In this document: in pieces, positions 5,600 to 6,033 of the stretch
Position numbering within the stretch: the first letter of the stretch is position 1
How the letters are laid out: each line of letters opens with the position of its first letter
DNA from: JBEKCP01 sp050014815
GTDB taxonomy: Bacteria > Planctomycetota > Planctomycetia > Pirellulales > Thermoguttaceae
DNA length: 6,033 nt
Assembly (NCBI GenBank): GCA_050014815.1
Contig: JBEKCP010000393.1
Location: forward strand, 1-6,033
Reading direction: 5' to 3'
Program-made: the position numbers and the translations under genes
Notes under the pieces: generated by a model
Seen by the model: only the letters and a program-made list of their open reading frames with translations
Database searches by the model: none
What the model was told of the DNA's origin: nothing

Positions 5600-5621
5600 C
5601 CGAGCCTTGCTCGCGGCTCGG
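5600..5621 (-). promoter_or_regulatory. Hairpin in the TIM-barrel mRNA leader
   Basis: CCGAGCC (5600-5606) and GGCTCGG (5615-5621) form a 7-bp GC-rich stem with an 8-nt loop. It lies between the promoter at 5636-5664 and the ribosome site at 5565-5571, so it would be transcribed in the leader. No U-tract follows, so a terminator is unlikely; it could protect the mRNA or be a dispersed repeat. Confidence 0.4.
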
Positions 5622-5635
5622 TGGGAAGACGAGAG

Positions 5636-5664
5636 ATTATCGCACCGCAGCCGGGGTTTTCCAA
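5636..5664 (-). promoter_or_regulatory. Sigma70-like promoter for the TIM-barrel/glycosyltransferase pair
   Basis: On the minus strand TTGGAA (5664-5659) and GATAAT (5641-5636) are exactly 17 bp apart, matching the sigma70 hexamers at 4 and 5 of 6 positions. Transcription would begin near 5629, giving a leader of about 70 nt that carries a hairpin and a good ribosome site. Confidence 0.5.
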
Positions 5665-5936
5665 GGGGGGCGGCCGGGAACCGCCGGCTACCGGTAGTGT
5701 CGGCCGGGATTCCAAGGCCATGCGCCGCAGCAGGGGGTGGGGTCCCCCAGGCGGAAAGAGCGTTGGGAACTTCAGGCCTGAGCCCGGCATCGTCCTCGGC
5801 GGAGTAGCCGGTGGTTCTTCCTGGGTCTCCGCCAATGCCCAGTATGCTCAAAATGCCAAGTCCGCCGCAACCCCCCAGCAAATCTTGCGGTTCTGCTAGG
5901 GATTGGGGGGAGGGCGGAAGAGTGCGAAGCCGCGAC

Positions 5937-5957
5937 CCCCGCGACGCAGTCGCGGGG
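5937..5957. repeat. 9-bp-stem hairpin beside the heptamer array
   Basis: CCCCGCGAC (5937-5945) pairs perfectly with GTCGCGGGG (5949-5957) around a GCA loop. It is followed by CTTTCC and, 7 bp later, by the heptamer array. Read on the plus strand it resembles a weak terminator stem, but no plus-strand gene ends nearby; it may belong to the repeat unit that carries the array. Confidence 0.5.
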
Positions 5958-5964
5958 CTTTCCT

Positions 5965-6033
5965 AATCCCCAATCCCCAATCCCCAATCCCCAATCCCCA
6001 ATCCCCAATCCCCAATCCCCAATCCCCAATCCC
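5965..6033. repeat. Heptanucleotide tandem array (CCCCAAT)n, cut by the window edge
   Basis: From 5965 to the window edge the unit AATCCCC is repeated without a single change: nine full units plus six bases, so the true length is unknown. The minus strand reads (ATTGGGG)n, whose G4 runs separated by ATT would suit G-quadruplex folding. One inverse unit (ATTGGGG within GGGATTGGGG) occurs at 5899-5908. In a minus-strand frame the array encodes an endless GIGDWGL heptapeptide, which is a translation artefact. Heptamer arrays of CCCCA(A/G)T type are known from filamentous cyanobacteria (STRR sequences). Confidence 0.95.

Larger units (their letters stand above)
5557..5964. other. Gene-free upstream region of the TIM-barrel gene
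   Basis: About 400 bp with no convincing gene on either strand; the open frames are GC-driven, show no domain pattern and lack ribosome sites. It contains the promoter and leader hairpin of the TIM-barrel gene, a small GTAG-flanked hairpin near 5669-5691, a strong hairpin at 5937-5957 and the edge of the heptamer array. Confidence 0.6.

Noticed and set aside
4048..5697. 549-codon plus-strand open frame, the longest in the window
   Set aside because: It lies antisense to both the glycosyltransferase and the TIM-barrel gene, spans their intergenic gap and shows no domain; length alone is expected in DNA this GC-rich.
5772..6029. Minus-strand frame with a GIGDWGL repeat protein
   Set aside because: The repeats are only the 7-bp array read in triplets (three units give seven codons); there is no ribosome site or independent protein signal.
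5965..6033. CRISPR array or telomere
   Set aside because: Units are contiguous 7-mers with no spacers, so it is not CRISPR. The CCCCAA-like motif recalls ciliate telomeres, but the unit is a heptamer next to bacterial genes.

Overview
The window is high-GC bacterial chromosome and looks most like a Planctomycetota genome, although this rests on general resemblance and no marker gene confirms it. Signs in favour are a diderm envelope gene (LpxL/HtrB-type lipid A acyltransferase), a tandem-GNAT protein, a xylose-isomerase-like TIM-barrel protein, loosely packed genes with leaders carrying recognisable promoters, and several intergenic repeat families that spawn long spurious ORFs. No tRNA, rRNA, CRISPR array, transposase or phage gene was seen.

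Layout. Positions 1-401 (minus) hold the start of a multi-pass membrane protein of unknown function that runs off the left edge. It is divergent from a DoxX-family membrane protein (628-1098, plus). The gap between them holds a 59-bp double-hairpin repeat followed immediately by a good sigma70-like promoter for doxX. A 315-bp gene-free stretch follows, dominated by a perfect 25-bp inverted repeat with two further hairpins in its loop. Next is the lipid A acyltransferase gene (1414-2343, plus). It converges on a minus-strand run of three genes, and the 169-bp convergent gap holds an inverted repeat built from CACGGAT heptamers spaced 11 bp apart.

The minus-strand run reads, in transcription order, TIM-barrel isomerase-like protein (5556-4645), GT-B glycosyltransferase (4593-3541) and two-domain GNAT acetyltransferase (3466-2513). 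The first two are 51 bp apart and probably co-transcribed from a sigma70-like promoter at 5636-5664. The GNAT gene has its own perfect TATAAT box. A second copy of the double-hairpin repeat sits exactly at the 3' end of the glycosyltransferase gene and supplies its last 18 codons and its stop. The right end (5557-6033) is gene-free upstream DNA ending in a (CCCCAAT)n heptamer array that continues past the edge.

The acyltransferase and glycosyltransferase point to envelope glycolipid or polysaccharide work, but the window shows no complete pathway. The genes are ordinary. The noteworthy material is the set of unrelated structured repeats, in particular the REP-like doublet with a G(T/C)AG tetranucleotide at the foot of each hairpin.
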